A stretch of 64,000 bases of DNA from a virus: positions 16,706-80,705 of IMG/VR virus record IMGVR_UViG_3300025853_008930. One strand, written 5' to 3'. Shown piece after piece: positions 1 through 9,307 of this stretch; positions within the stretch are counted from its first letter, which is position 1, and each line of letters begins with the position of its first letter. Under the pieces are notes generated by a model. That model was not told the origin of the DNA, ran no database searches, and worked only from the letters and a program-made list of their open reading frames with translations. Both the position numbers and the translations under genes were made by a program.

Positions 1-819
1 ATTTGTAAACTTACCCATTTTACTCATTTCAATAGACTTATCTCTTGCTTCTTCTAATAGTTTAATTTGTTCTTCTGCCGCTTCTCTTATTTTAGTAAAT
101 TCATCTTCGGTAATTTTTCCTTTCGCCATTTGACGACCTGCATCTCTAACTCTTTTCTTTTCTTCTCCTATTGCTACACCGAACCCTTTACTTACATTAC
201 CTATTCTTTTAGTTTCTTCAAAGCCCGATTTTATTTTGCCAAATATATTAAAATCGCCTTTTTTCATTTTCATTATTTTAGGAAAAGACAACAAACCTCT
301 AACCATCTTTTTAAAGATATTATCTATGTTTTCTCCTTCTGCGGAGGTTTTTCTAAATATACCTCCTAAAAATCTAAACGAAGTAGAGATTTTATTTACT
401 AACCTAAACATACCGGGTGGTAAGAAACCATACATCACTTTTCTTGCCAATGCCGCTTCTACGCCAAATATCTTTACTCTTTGATTAGCACTAGATAAAG
501 CCAAGTCAAAGAAATCGAAGGCATTACCTCCTGCATCTCTAAAGGCATCAAATGATTTCTTAGAAATAACTTCAAACTTCTTTATCTCTTGTCCACCTTC
601 TCCTAGTAGTTTAAATGCTTCTTTGAGAACTTCCTCTCTTGTAACTAACTCTTTATTCAAGGCTTCTTCTGCTTTTGCGGCTTTTTTAGTTTGTTCAGTA
701 AATGTTTTTTGTTGCCGATTAAATCCTTCTAATCCGTCAGCAACTTTATTTAATGTTTTTCGCATAGCCTCCAACATATCGTTGTTTTTTTGTAATGTTG
801 CAGTATATGACACTATCAC
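1..819 (-). CDS. Tape measure protein, N-terminal part (runs off left edge)
   Basis: Open frame of about 273 residues that continues past base 1. It starts at GTG 819 (in-frame alternative GTG at 813), two bases after the frameshifted tail-assembly-chaperone stop. The N-terminus is a long helical, coiled-coil-like stretch rich in K, E, Q and A, followed by a Gly/Phe-rich hydrophobic part (about residues 110-190), as in tape measure proteins that set tail length and cross the membrane at infection. Identity rests mainly on position: tail tube, then frameshifted chaperone, then this gene is the classic siphovirus order. No conserved motif was recognised. Confidence 0.75.
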   Translation of the reverse strand, partial: MIVSYTATLQKNNDMLEAMRKTLNKVADGLEGFNRQQKTFTEQTKKAAKAEEALNKELVTREEVLKEAFKLLGEGGQEIKKFEVISKKSFDAFRDAGGNAFDFFDLALSSANQRVKIFGVEAALARKVMYGFLPPGMFRLVNKISTSFRFLGGIFRKTSAEGENIDNIFKKMVRGLLSFPKIMKMKKGDFNIFGKIKSGFEETKRIGNVSKGFGVAIGEEKKRVRDAGRQMAKGKITEDEFTKIREAAEEQIKLLEEARDKSIEMSKMGKFTN

Positions 820-820
820 A

Positions 821-1419
821 TCACCTGAACCTGTTTACTCCACTCTTTGCTTGCCTATCTAGTTTATCCATCTCTTCTTGTTCTAATTCCAACATTACTC
901 TATGAACACTTAATAAATCTATTACTAAACTTGCGGGCATTTTGTATATTTCTAGCGGGCTTATCGCTAAAGCCTTTGATAACGAATAAACAATCACTAA
1001 GGAAATATCTTGAGGGTCGCCTTGCTTACCTCTTAATATTCCCTTTATTCTTCGTTTTTTTCTTCATCCCCCTCAAAAGCCGTAAATGGATTAGGGAGGA
1101 TTTCCTTAATTTGATTTCCAATATAAGGAGTTAATCTAAGAATATCAATTGCAGAAAGTTTTGGTTCTGTTTTAACTACAAAATTTTCTACCATAAATCT
1201 AAACATGGCATTTAAATCTAATTCCATGTCTTGCCTTCTAGTATCTATTTTCATCATACTATTCATGGCTTTGTCTACCTCAAGCCAAGTGGGTTCTTTT
1301 ACCCATACCTTGAGATATTCTTCACTTTCGGGTGCTACTTTAATATAATGTAGCGTAGGCTCGGTTAGTGCAAATAGCACACTCTTATCACTTACAATTT
1401 TCTTTTCCATGTTATCCAC
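821..1419 (-). CDS. Tail assembly chaperone, -1 frameshift fusion product (gpGT-like)
   Basis: Reading the upstream frame (1419 to 1057), slipping back one base at the A_AAA_AAC heptamer (1060-1054) and continuing in the -1 frame gives a product of about 199 residues ending at TGA 821-823. The downstream frame is open for 77 codons, has no start codon near its beginning, and continues exactly from the slip site (R-R-I-K-G-I-L-R-G-K). In lambda and many tailed viruses such a G/GT pair escorts the tape measure protein during tail assembly. Position between tail tube and tape measure supports the call. The frameshift itself is inferred. Confidence 0.8.
1045..1419 (-). CDS. Tail assembly chaperone, short (zero-frame) product (gpG-like)
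   Basis: 124-residue acidic, mainly alpha-helical protein ending in a D/E-rich tail (E-G-D-E-E-K-N-E-E). The start ATG follows a GGTGGATAAC leader. It lies directly downstream of the tail tube gene and its small AT-hook neighbour. By analogy with lambda gpG it would be the abundant unshifted chaperone. Family membership is inferred from position, size and the slippery site near its stop, not from a recognised sequence motif. Confidence 0.75.
   Translation of the reverse strand: MDNMEKKIVSDKSVLFALTEPTLHYIKVAPESEEYLKVWVKEPTWLEVDKAMNSMMKIDTRRQDMELDLNAMFRFMVENFVVKTEPKLSAIDILRLTPYIGNQIKEILPNPFTAFEGDEEKNEE
1054..1060 (-). promoter_or_regulatory. Programmed -1 ribosomal frameshift slippery heptamer A_AAA_AAC
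   Basis: On the minus strand the zero-frame codons are GAT GAA GAA AAA AAC GAA GAA TAA. The heptamer A_AAA_AAC is in the correct X_XXY_YYZ phase three codons before the stop. The -1 frame continues open to 821-823. I did not identify a convincing downstream stimulatory hairpin by eye. Confidence 0.8.
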
Positions 1420-1459
1420 CTTTTATACCAACAAACAAACAAACGGTGTTGGTGGAATA

Positions 1460-1570
1460 TTACTTTTTATTGCTCTTTTTTGGGCGACCTCTTTTTTTGG
1501 GTTTGCTCTTTTCAAGAGCCTTCTTTATTTTCTCTTGGTTCTTTTCATATGCTGATGGCAAACAAATCAC
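1460..1570 (-). CDS. Small basic AT-hook-like protein
   Basis: 36 residues from GTG 1570, overlapping the stop of the tail tube gene (GTGA). The C-terminal half is Lys/Arg-rich and contains K-K-R-G-R-P-K-K, the core of an AT-hook that binds the minor groove of AT-rich DNA. GTG is the only start that keeps the basic region. It sits between tail tube and tail assembly chaperone genes. It could be a DNA-binding peptide or a small tail accessory. Confidence 0.5.
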   Translation of the reverse strand: MICLPSAYEKNQEKIKKALEKSKPKKRGRPKKSNKK

Positions 1571-3576
1571 CCCTGTAATAGCCAATGAGTAGTTACTTCA
1601 CAAAGCGAGCAAGTTCTAGGCATGACAGTTGCTTCTACAACAATTGGCCCCTTATCTTCGGCTATTGGGAAATTATTAGCAGTTAAGAAGTAGTTTTGGA
1701 AGTTTAGTTTTATGTTTTCTCCGGTTGATTTAGTAAATACTAATTCAATTGTGCTATTATTACCATTAGCAACAGAATTTTCTGTATTGTTTATTAATTC
1801 ATTATACAGTAAATCATCAGTAACATGACCAGTAAAAGATATTTCATATGTTCTTTGTGCAGGGATGGCTTCTTGTATAGTCTTACTACCGACTCCCAAG
1901 AATCTTCTATCTTGTAGATTGTTATTCATGGTTAGAGTAAGGGTATTTATTTTTAAGAAACTCTCACCAAAGCACTTGAACACTCCATCGGAAAAGAAAA
2001 ATGGTTCTCTTAGTTCCGGTATTGAAGCATAATTCAAGAATGAAGTTTCATCAGTAATGCCTCTTCTAGCATCATAACTTTCTGTTTTTTCTAATGTGTG
2101 AACATTTCTAGTGTTTGCATTGACAGTCATTTTAACTTCTTCATTTTCATTAGCAGTTATTGTTAGAGTATTAACTCTACAGCCTCTAGCAATCTTAACG
2201 AAGTTGGTGTCTTCATTATCGTTATCAGTATTTGTTCTAAAGGTGTTAGAAGAAGGTAACTTGCTTAATACCTGTTCTAAAGCAAATGAAGGTAGTAAAT
2301 CTCCATCTTGTTCTGCAAAGGTATATTCAATGGCATTTTGTAACTTGCCTCCATTCAAAGAAAAAGCACCCAATGGGTCTAAGTCTCCAAATGTTTCTGT
2401 TGCAGGATTTACCGGAGGAGTCATAACTGTTCCTACGCTTCTGTGAATAATTGGCCCTGTTTCGGTTACTGAATTATAATCAATGTAAAGTTTGTTAGAA
2501 GCACCTACGAAGGCTGTTGGGGCTGAACCACTAGGCGCACTTTCGCTAAGGCTATTATCAGCACCTATGTTTCCAATATCTACATCTGTGCATTTTCCTA
2601 AGAAATAATACAACCATGTTCCGTGATTTGCTACTAAATTAATATCAGCCGCACCTGCTGTTTCTATTCCTTTGTATTGATAAGTAAAGTTTCTAGTGCT
2701 TCCTAGTGAAAGATTAGTTTGTTTCATTTCGATTTCTGTTGTTGGGAAAGTAAGTGATTCTACAATTCCTAGCCATGTATCTGCTAGTAGTCTTTTACCA
2801 GTAGCGGTTGAAGTAGTTGTTCCTACGGTCATTGATGTAATTGAAAGTCCTGTATCTGTTGTGGCTGAACCTCCTAATCCTGTAATTGTTGTAGCAATTC
2901 CGTTTGCCCCTCCGTGGTCATTAGTAACAGTAACAACAGCCCCGTTTCTAGTGACTGTTAAATCATCTAAAGTATCTACAGCAATAGCAAAAATAGCGGC
3001 ATATTCTTCTCTTGTATTGTCCGACGAAGAATGTATTTGTGCTTCTGCAACAACACCGGAACCAGTATGTTGAGTATATGTTGCGCTATTATCATGGTCA
3101 ATAAAAGCGGCTCTTTCTGTAGCACTACCGCCATCAGCCGCCAATGTTCTAAATACAACAGCAGTATCGTCATAATCTGCTTTAACATCCGAATTAAAAG
3201 TTATAACAGTTACAGCCGCAGTATGTGTTGTTCCCGAAGCCGCTTTTTCAGCAGGACATGGTGCGCCATATGATTCTAAAACAAAGTAGTCATTGCTTGC
3301 TAGTGTTGCTACTGCGGGAGAAAAGGAGATAGTAGTATCTGTATTAGCGGTAACTCTATGCATTCCTTGAAAAACATTAGAAACATTATACCTCTTAAGA
3401 ATACACCCAACATATAGATTATTTACTAAAGCAAAATTTCCGGTTATATCACCGTGTAAGGTAAAGGTTGTTTTATTTGACCCTGCGCTTCCAGTTGTTA
3501 TTTTACAATAAAAGTCCAATTCCGGCACTTTTGTTATGCTTGCTCCACTTCCTAAAAATATATCTTGTGCTACCAT
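1567..3576 (-). CDS. Probable major tail tube protein with inserted domains
   Basis: 669 residues, Thr/Ser/Val/Gly-rich and beta-strand-like throughout, with few charged helices. It lies between the neck genes and the frameshifted tail assembly chaperone, where the tail tube gene normally is. It is 2-3 times longer than typical siphovirus tube proteins (200-300 aa). The section around residues 110-260, with repeated Ala/Thr/Val stretches, could be an Ig-like or surface insertion. The C-terminal part (about 470-660) has the N-T-L-T-L-T-M-N-N-N-L pattern seen in tube subunits. No catalytic motif is visible. Alternative: a tail sheath-like or fibre protein. Confidence 0.6.
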   Translation of the reverse strand: MVAQDIFLGSGASITKVPELDFYCKITTGSAGSNKTTFTLHGDITGNFALVNNLYVGCILKRYNVSNVFQGMHRVTANTDTTISFSPAVATLASNDYFVLESYGAPCPAEKAASGTTHTAAVTVITFNSDVKADYDDTAVVFRTLAADGGSATERAAFIDHDNSATYTQHTGSGVVAEAQIHSSSDNTREEYAAIFAIAVDTLDDLTVTRNGAVVTVTNDHGGANGIATTITGLGGSATTDTGLSITSMTVGTTTSTATGKRLLADTWLGIVESLTFPTTEIEMKQTNLSLGSTRNFTYQYKGIETAGAADINLVANHGTWLYYFLGKCTDVDIGNIGADNSLSESAPSGSAPTAFVGASNKLYIDYNSVTETGPIIHRSVGTVMTPPVNPATETFGDLDPLGAFSLNGGKLQNAIEYTFAEQDGDLLPSFALEQVLSKLPSSNTFRTNTDNDNEDTNFVKIARGCRVNTLTITANENEEVKMTVNANTRNVHTLEKTESYDARRGITDETSFLNYASIPELREPFFFSDGVFKCFGESFLKINTLTLTMNNNLQDRRFLGVGSKTIQEAIPAQRTYEISFTGHVTDDLLYNELINNTENSVANGNNSTIELVFTKSTGENIKLNFQNYFLTANNFPIAEDKGPIVVEATVMPRTCSLCEVTTHWLLQG

Positions 3577-3605
3577 TTTATTCTCCCCCTTTCCTAACTA
3601 ACATA

Positions 3606-4115
3606 CTAGGGAATGCTTAATGCGAATCGTTTTGCCTCTACTGTCAATTTATATCCGAATAACCTCTTTGACCTGTCGTTACTTTCGCTTCTTGAACCAA
3701 CAAATATTTGATTAAACCTAGAACCATCATTTGCGGTGTAACCTTTACGACCTCGCTCAAGCGTATGACGGGCTATCAAGTATAAAGCCTTTAGCCTATC
3801 TTTGCCAAAGTTAGCATCCGTTCCTGCTCTTTCATCATGAATGGTTCTTATGTGCATTGTAAAAGAATAAGTTTCATTTCTTACATCATAATGTATTGTT
3901 GGGTATTCTAAACTTTGCGAATCTTCAAAGAATATAATTACATCTTTAGCAGTTAAGTCATATCTAACTCCTCTATTTTTATCTAATGTTCTAACATCAA
4001 CAAAGTTAGGAGTTCCTGCATGGTCAGCAGTTATCTTCCCTTCGCTAATTAAAGTAGTAACAGAAGAACTCCAATTAGAAGAAACTAAATCTATAAGTAA
4101 ACTTACTTCATCCAT
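3606..4115 (-). CDS. Tail terminator / tail completion-like protein
   Basis: 169 residues, mixed alpha/beta, ending L-T-V-E-A-K-R-F-A-L. It lies just upstream of the tail tube gene and overlaps the end of the preceding small gene by 10 bases. Size, position and a beta-strand pair around H-Y-D-V-R-N-E-T-Y-S-F-T fit gpU/gp10-type terminators that cap the tail and join it to the head. Assigned by synteny only. Confidence 0.5.
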   Translation of the reverse strand: MDEVSLLIDLVSSNWSSSVTTLISEGKITADHAGTPNFVDVRTLDKNRGVRYDLTAKDVIIFFEDSQSLEYPTIHYDVRNETYSFTMHIRTIHDERAGTDANFGKDRLKALYLIARHTLERGRKGYTANDGSRFNQIFVGSRSESNDRSKRLFGYKLTVEAKRFALSIP

Positions 4116-4312
4116 CTTTTCATCATCCTTTCAGTTTCTTTATTTATGTATTCTTCTAATTTTTCTTCTGCGAATTGTATTATTTCTTCATCACTAAAAC
4201 TAACATCAACGCCTAATATTTCTGATAGTTCCCTTGTAGCCTGTTGTCTTTCTTTTTGTATTTCTATTAGTTCTTGCATTTTAGAAATCAAATTGACAGA
4301 CAAGATAATCAC
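4103..4312 (-). CDS. Small helical neck-region protein
   Basis: 69 residues, from a GTG that overlaps the upstream stop. It is almost entirely helical and highly charged, with a coiled-coil pattern from residue 12 on. It lies between the connector and tail terminator genes. Function unknown; it could be a small neck or joining factor. An internal ATG at residue 12 is an alternative start. Confidence 0.5.
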   Translation of the reverse strand: MIILSVNLISKMQELIEIQKERQQATRELSEILGVDVSFSDEEIIQFAEEKLEEYINKETERMMKRWMK

Positions 4313-5427
4313 TCCAAAAGATAAACCAAGTCACCCTTTCCTCTCAGTATATCCATTGCCTCTTTAGTTAGAATATCATATTTTTCTTTTGTAGATATAT
4401 TGCCGCCAGTTTCAGCAATCATAATTGTTTGGTCATCATGTCGTAATAATTCAGCCGCCACTAACATCGTCGTGGCTTTGTGTATAGCCGATGGCACACG
4501 GCTTGAACCCGCAACATATGTAATAATGATAGAGTTTTGAGTATGATATGGATAGTCCCTCAAAAAGAATATTCTACCATCATCCTTGATGCTCCAAAAA
4601 CTACCTAGTCTTTTCATGTCCTGTTTATCAGTAAATACTTCCGAAGTGGACTGTGAGTTCTGCCCTGCTTTATCCGCAAGTGTTATTGTGCATCCCGAAC
4701 CATCTTCTCCTGCTAATAAACTTGAGATATTAATTTTATATCCGTTATCGGGGTCAATCGAAGCATAAAAGAAGTCACTTATGCTTAAATTGTTTGGAGA
4801 AGAAGACCTCTCTTTTTCTCTATTCGCCCCTGTAAATTGTGCAGTATTAGCAGGGAACTCTTCATTGATTAAATGACAAATATCTCTTGCTGTTGTCTTT
4901 GCGCCAAATCTACTATCGAATGTATTGTGTGCTGACATAGACCCTTCTGCATGGTGAAATAAAGTAAAAGTATCTCCGCCATTTGGTAATTGTAGTGTTA
5001 TGCTTCTAAGGTGTTGAAAGTTGTCGGGATTTAGTGTAATGCTTGCTTGGGCTGATGCTAACTCAAGATAACTGTTGCCTTGCCAAACTTTGAGAGATAT
5101 AACTTTCTTTAGTTTCATAGTTGCCAATTGTATAAACCCAACATAACCGCCATAATATGCTTGCATTGGATGTCTCACAAATTCAAAATCGTGAAATTCA
5201 TCTTTGTGTATGATAGGTCTGTATGACCGCTTTACTTTGTCATCAACAATACCTTCTATGTTTTTAATTATCTTACCGACCTGTGCTTGGCTAGGATATG
5301 TAGAAGATGAAAAGGCAGGAACTTGTAGCATATCCGAGACAGCATCTTTGTCTGTGTAATATCCTTTTCCTGTTGCATAGTCTACATCAATAGATGTGTA
5401 GTCACTTGGTGATGATGCTATTGCCAT
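4309..5427 (-). CDS. Head-tail connector (adaptor-like) protein with inserted beta domain
   Basis: 372 residues. The N-terminal helices (about 45-70) and C-terminal helices (about 315-360, containing V-P-S-A-I-H-K-A-T-T-M-L-V-A-A-E-L-L) resemble the helical bundle of gp6/gp15-type adaptors that dock below the portal. The middle (about 90-300) is beta-rich and looks like an insertion. It lies between head genes and the tail terminator. Assignment is by architecture and synteny. Confidence 0.55.
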   Translation of the reverse strand: MAIASSPSDYTSIDVDYATGKGYYTDKDAVSDMLQVPAFSSSTYPSQAQVGKIIKNIEGIVDDKVKRSYRPIIHKDEFHDFEFVRHPMQAYYGGYVGFIQLATMKLKKVISLKVWQGNSYLELASAQASITLNPDNFQHLRSITLQLPNGGDTFTLFHHAEGSMSAHNTFDSRFGAKTTARDICHLINEEFPANTAQFTGANREKERSSSPNNLSISDFFYASIDPDNGYKINISSLLAGEDGSGCTITLADKAGQNSQSTSEVFTDKQDMKRLGSFWSIKDDGRIFFLRDYPYHTQNSIIITYVAGSSRVPSAIHKATTMLVAAELLRHDDQTIMIAETGGNISTKEKYDILTKEAMDILRGKGDLVYLLE

Positions 5428-5431
5428 TGTA

Positions 5432-7411
5432 TCAAACCTCTCTTTCTAATATATTTAGTTCTTCTTTGATGTCAAATATAAAATCTCTTGCCTTTCTTGT
5501 TGATTCTAAATCGGGTTGAGAATCTTTCTTATATGCCATTTGTAATTTTCTTAAGTTCACATTTTTATATTTTATAGTGCTAGGTTGTCCGTTAAACTTA
5601 CCTAAAGAGTATGTATAACTAGTTGAAGTTTCTCCATCGGAATCTTTTGCAGTAAAGGCGAATCTATCAATAACTAGTCTAAAGTCCATAACTTTAGTAA
5701 CATCTCCTATGGTTTCACCAAAGTATTCTTTGTCTAATACTTTATTTGGGCTATTGTATAATACTTCTAACATTTCACTAGTTTCAGTTTCTTCTGCATC
5801 CCTAGCAGGTAAACCCTTATCGCTTTCTTTTATTCTCTTATCAATATATCTTCTTTTATTAGCCAAATAATTTTTAAATATTGGCTTCAAAAGATTTCCG
5901 CTATCTTTACCTTTACCTAACTCAATTTCATATCTACTTTTATCGAAATCCGGCAACAACAATAGATGCTTTGCTTTTAACGGGTTATTCTTTGGATTGT
6001 TATGTCCTATAACTCTCATTTGACTCAACATATCTCTATGTGTTGTAACAGTGTCGGCCACATTACCAAAACCTTTACCGCCTATTTTTACTTCACTAAG
6101 AACTCTTTTTAAGTCGGCTATTGTGCCATCTTCAATAGGTTCATCAACAATCTCTTTTAAAAAATCCTTAACGAAACCTTGTGTTTTTTCTTTTTCTTTT
6201 TCGGTAGTTTCTTCTATTATTTTCTCTTCTTTTTCTCTAAAGTCTTTCTCTTCTTCGGGGCTTTCGAGTCTATCAAACATTGCATCTACTTCTTCTTCCG
6301 TAGCATCTTTAATGTATGATTCAATATCTCTCAATGCAGGGTTTCTTTCTAAAAGCAATTCTCTTAAACTATCAATATACTCATCGAATACAGGCTTAAG
6401 TTTATCTGTTTCTCTTTTAAGTTTAGAATATTCTAATGCCGCTTTTTTTCCTTCTTTCGTGTCTTCGTATTGTTTTCCAAATATTATTTCTAAACTATCT
6501 GCCGCAGTTTTTTGTTCTCTACCTGTTGTTGTGGCTATGGGTATAACTTGTTCTCTATAAAGAGGGCTACTTTCCAAAGATAACTTTTCCTCATCTCCGC
6601 CCCCAATAGTCATTTTAGTTTCTTGTTGGATTTTTTTACTTGTTATAATGTTAGGAAGTAATATATTCCTTAAGTCTTTTTCTTCTCTAACAAAACCTGC
6701 TGTGATTAATGCCGACGCTTTTGGATAATACTGTTGATAAGTTACCCTTTTTCCGTCTTCTTCTACCTCAACATCTTTTGTTAAATTGTCTACATAGGCA
6801 TCATTACTTAATTCATTAAATGTAATGATTTTGGTTTCTTTGTTTTTGTTTCTGTGAGACTTCTTTTCAACATTGAAAATGCTATTGCCACTAGAATCTT
6901 TATATTTTTTAAGTTCGTCTAACTCACTTTTAGTCAAACCCTGTCTAATCTTAGATTGACTTTCTTTTGTTGCTTTGGTATCTCTAAAAACACTTGCTAG
7001 TTTTTGACTTGTTAAATCTTTTAATTTTATTTGTGCGAGTTCCTTTCCGATTTCATTAGTTTTTAAAAAATCTTCAATGTCGTCTTTTAGACGCAGTTGA
7101 AACCTATCGTCATCTATTATACCTTTTGAAACCACATTTCCCTTTTTGTTTAATTGACTTAAAAGCGATTTGTTCTTTAATGCTGACAATGCTTTTTTAT
7201 AAACAGTTATGAATTTAGTTTCATCATATGCTTCAGCACCAAAGTTCTTTTCTTTTACATCATCGGGGTCTACTCTTTCAGCGTAATCTTCTGTTCCTTT
7301 TCCGGTAGAACCTTCCGCTAAATAATCAAACAAAATGAACTCGGCAAATCTTTGAGTTGCTATAGGTTGAGTCCAAGATAAAGGACTACCTTTAGCATCT
7401 TTTATTCTCAA
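5432..7411 (-). CDS. Large charged protein of the head-neck region, unknown
   Basis: 659 residues, Lys/Glu/Asp-rich, mostly helical with long coiled-coil-like runs around 345-425. No signal peptide, membrane segment or catalytic motif was seen. It is one of five giant charged proteins in this arm (also at 15.5, 19.3, 30.6 and 33.1 kb). It begins 12 bases after the preceding gene and is part of the head/neck operon. Virion-internal or morphogenesis roles are possible but unproven. Confidence 0.65.
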   Translation of the reverse strand: MRIKDAKGSPLSWTQPIATQRFAEFILFDYLAEGSTGKGTEDYAERVDPDDVKEKNFGAEAYDETKFITVYKKALSALKNKSLLSQLNKKGNVVSKGIIDDDRFQLRLKDDIEDFLKTNEIGKELAQIKLKDLTSQKLASVFRDTKATKESQSKIRQGLTKSELDELKKYKDSSGNSIFNVEKKSHRNKNKETKIITFNELSNDAYVDNLTKDVEVEEDGKRVTYQQYYPKASALITAGFVREEKDLRNILLPNIITSKKIQQETKMTIGGGDEEKLSLESSPLYREQVIPIATTTGREQKTAADSLEIIFGKQYEDTKEGKKAALEYSKLKRETDKLKPVFDEYIDSLRELLLERNPALRDIESYIKDATEEEVDAMFDRLESPEEEKDFREKEEKIIEETTEKEKEKTQGFVKDFLKEIVDEPIEDGTIADLKRVLSEVKIGGKGFGNVADTVTTHRDMLSQMRVIGHNNPKNNPLKAKHLLLLPDFDKSRYEIELGKGKDSGNLLKPIFKNYLANKRRYIDKRIKESDKGLPARDAEETETSEMLEVLYNSPNKVLDKEYFGETIGDVTKVMDFRLVIDRFAFTAKDSDGETSTSYTYSLGKFNGQPSTIKYKNVNLRKLQMAYKKDSQPDLESTRKARDFIFDIKEELNILEREV

Positions 7412-7423
7412 AAAGAATCACCC

Positions 7424-8107
7424 TCACATTAACCATTTAGCCCAAGCCGCACCCTTTTGTATAGCACTACCTAAACCTAATCCGCTTTGTGGAGGTTCGT
7501 AACTCATCTGTCCTTGAGCATCTATCCAATATGGCCTTCCATAATTATCAGTTCCCGATGGTGGAATAGGATAGCCACTACCATTATTCATAGCACCTTG
7601 CATTTGATTATATTGTTGCATGTTACCTGTTAATCCTGCTACTGCGGAAGCGGCTGTTGGTTGTGCCATTTGTTGCATTTGCATACCACCGCCACCACTA
7701 AATCCTTGAGATTCTAGGTATTGTTGCTTTGCTAACTTTCTTTGATTGACAACTTCTGTATTGATTGCCGCATCTAATATGTTCTTAATATCTAACTCAA
7801 TGTTTTCTTGAGTAATCTTTTCAAATTCTCTCATTGCATCATTGTGTATCTTTAACATACCTGTTGTAGAATCAGTTGTAAATTGTAACTTAGCCAACAT
7901 CTTGCTAACTACTCTTTCTACAACATCTTCCATAAGTTTCTCCATCTGTGTCAAAAACATTTGACCATGATATTGAAAGAACTCTTCGACATGATTATCT
8001 TGTAAAGAAAGTAAGTTATTTACATTCTTGAATTGTTGGTCACTTTGTTGCTGAACTGCACCTAAAACTGTGCCATTACTTGTTCCGAATATTCCCATGT
8101 TACTCAC
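7424..8107 (-). CDS. Helical protein with Gly/Gln-rich C-terminal tail, unknown
   Basis: 227 residues. Residues 20-125 are helical with coiled-coil character. From about 140 on the chain is low complexity (G-G-G-G, M-Q-M-Q-Q-M, N-Q-M-Q-G) and ends W-A-K-W-L-M. It overlaps the upstream gene by 8 bases. The mix of helical and Gly/Gln-rich parts suggests a structural virion or assembly component. Function not recognised. Confidence 0.6.
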   Translation of the reverse strand: MSNMGIFGTSNGTVLGAVQQQSDQQFKNVNNLLSLQDNHVEEFFQYHGQMFLTQMEKLMEDVVERVVSKMLAKLQFTTDSTTGMLKIHNDAMREFEKITQENIELDIKNILDAAINTEVVNQRKLAKQQYLESQGFSGGGGMQMQQMAQPTAASAVAGLTGNMQQYNQMQGAMNNGSGYPIPPSGTDNYGRPYWIDAQGQMSYEPPQSGLGLGSAIQKGAAWAKWLM

Positions 8108-8732
8108 CCTTCGCTCCCTTTAATAAATGATTTATCCTTTCTGTATTTAATTGTATTTCAGTATTCAATCTTACTATTTCTGCCAGTTGTGTTTCTTCGT
8201 CTGCTATTGGAGTTGGTGGCGTTATAGTCCATCCCATGCTAGTCAGCCTCATAACATCTTCTTTTGTTAAGTCAGTTATTTGTTGTCTTTTCAACATAGA
8301 GGGCATTTTCGCTTTAGGAATAAATGCCTTGAAATCTAATCCGTGTTCATCTGCTAATATTTGTTGTTGTAGCATTTCCATTTGCTTATGGATAGCCGCA
8401 TGTCTAGGACAATAAGTTCCTCTAAGTGGTCTTCCTTTCTCTACTTTATCTAATGGTATTGGTGGTCTTAGATAATCACCGGACTCCCAAACATGGTGAG
8501 TTCCGCATACTACACATCTATCTTTAAAGTTAAACTTGTGACCATATCTTAAGAAAAGAATTTTTTTCTTTTCCGGCAACAATACTTTTCTTATTTCTTT
8601 CATTTGCTTCTTTGGCTTTAGCGCATCAAACTTATAATCTTCAATTGGCCCAATTGCTCTATACTGTTGTAGTTTAGGCAAAAAAGCGTTCTTTGCTTGT
8701 TGCGTGTTTATCAAATTCGGTTGCTGATACAT
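8100..8732 (-). CDS. Zinc-binding protein, unknown
   Basis: 210 residues. A C-x-x-C-x-x-H-H cluster at about 74-79 and a later C-P-R-H-A-A-I-H form a probable zinc site. The N-terminal 60 residues are basic and Pro/Gln-rich. The C-terminus is helical with a leucine-repeat pattern. It shows partial resemblance to HNH-type zinc sites, but no complete nuclease motif is visible. It is coupled by overlap to the Gly/Gln-rich gene downstream. Confidence 0.6.
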   Translation of the reverse strand: MYQQPNLINTQQAKNAFLPKLQQYRAIGPIEDYKFDALKPKKQMKEIRKVLLPEKKKILFLRYGHKFNFKDRCVVCGTHHVWESGDYLRPPIPLDKVEKGRPLRGTYCPRHAAIHKQMEMLQQQILADEHGLDFKAFIPKAKMPSMLKRQQITDLTKEDVMRLTSMGWTITPPTPIADEETQLAEIVRLNTEIQLNTERINHLLKGAKGE

Positions 8733-8735
8733 CTT

Positions 8736-9302
8736 TCATTCCTCTAAATTCTTTCTCCAATTCTTCGATTCTCTTACTTCTTCTACTTGTTCGGGTGTAA
8801 GATACATAGCAGGGTGAATATTTGCTCCCATCATACCGAATCTTTCAATTATTTCTTTTTGCTTTTCATTAACAAATTGCTTTACTTGTGGATTTTCTTC
8901 AAAGACATATATTTCAATATGAGAGGGGTCGCCATATTGACCTAAAGCATGAAAATAAATAACATCTGTAGGAAGATTAAATAAATAATCTTCCCCTAAT
9001 CTTTCTTTATCTTGTTCATCAATACCATAATATGTAATTGCATCAACTTGATTATCTATTGCCCCTCCCCCAATATCTTCTCCTCCAAAATCACCATCTA
9101 TTAAATCTCTCAATATCATATCTTTAGCAATATTGACTGAATATTCTTTTGACATATAAATAATCATACGCTGAGAATCCGAAAATACCTTACTGTCTTT
9201 CCCGTATATTCTTTTAAGTTCATCTAATATTTCTTTGGTTAAATCACCAAGATATTTTTGAGCCGAAGCCCTATCCATTCTTTTTAATATATTGAACCAC
9301 AT
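8736..9302 (-). CDS. Tagged acidic protein downstream of the GTPase
   Basis: 188 residues from ATG 9302. This start is preferred over an upstream TTG because it gives the shared N-terminal peptide M-W-F-N-I-L-K. The body is acidic and mixed alpha/beta, with a Gly/Asp-rich segment around 80. It lies directly downstream of the small GTPase gene and may be its partner or effector. No family was recognised. Confidence 0.6.
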   Translation of the reverse strand: MWFNILKRMDRASAQKYLGDLTKEILDELKRIYGKDSKVFSDSQRMIIYMSKEYSVNIAKDMILRDLIDGDFGGEDIGGGAIDNQVDAITYYGIDEQDKERLGEDYLFNLPTDVIYFHALGQYGDPSHIEIYVFEENPQVKQFVNEKQKEIIERFGMMGANIHPAMYLTPEQVEEVRESKNWRKNLEE

Positions 9303-9307
9303 AATAA

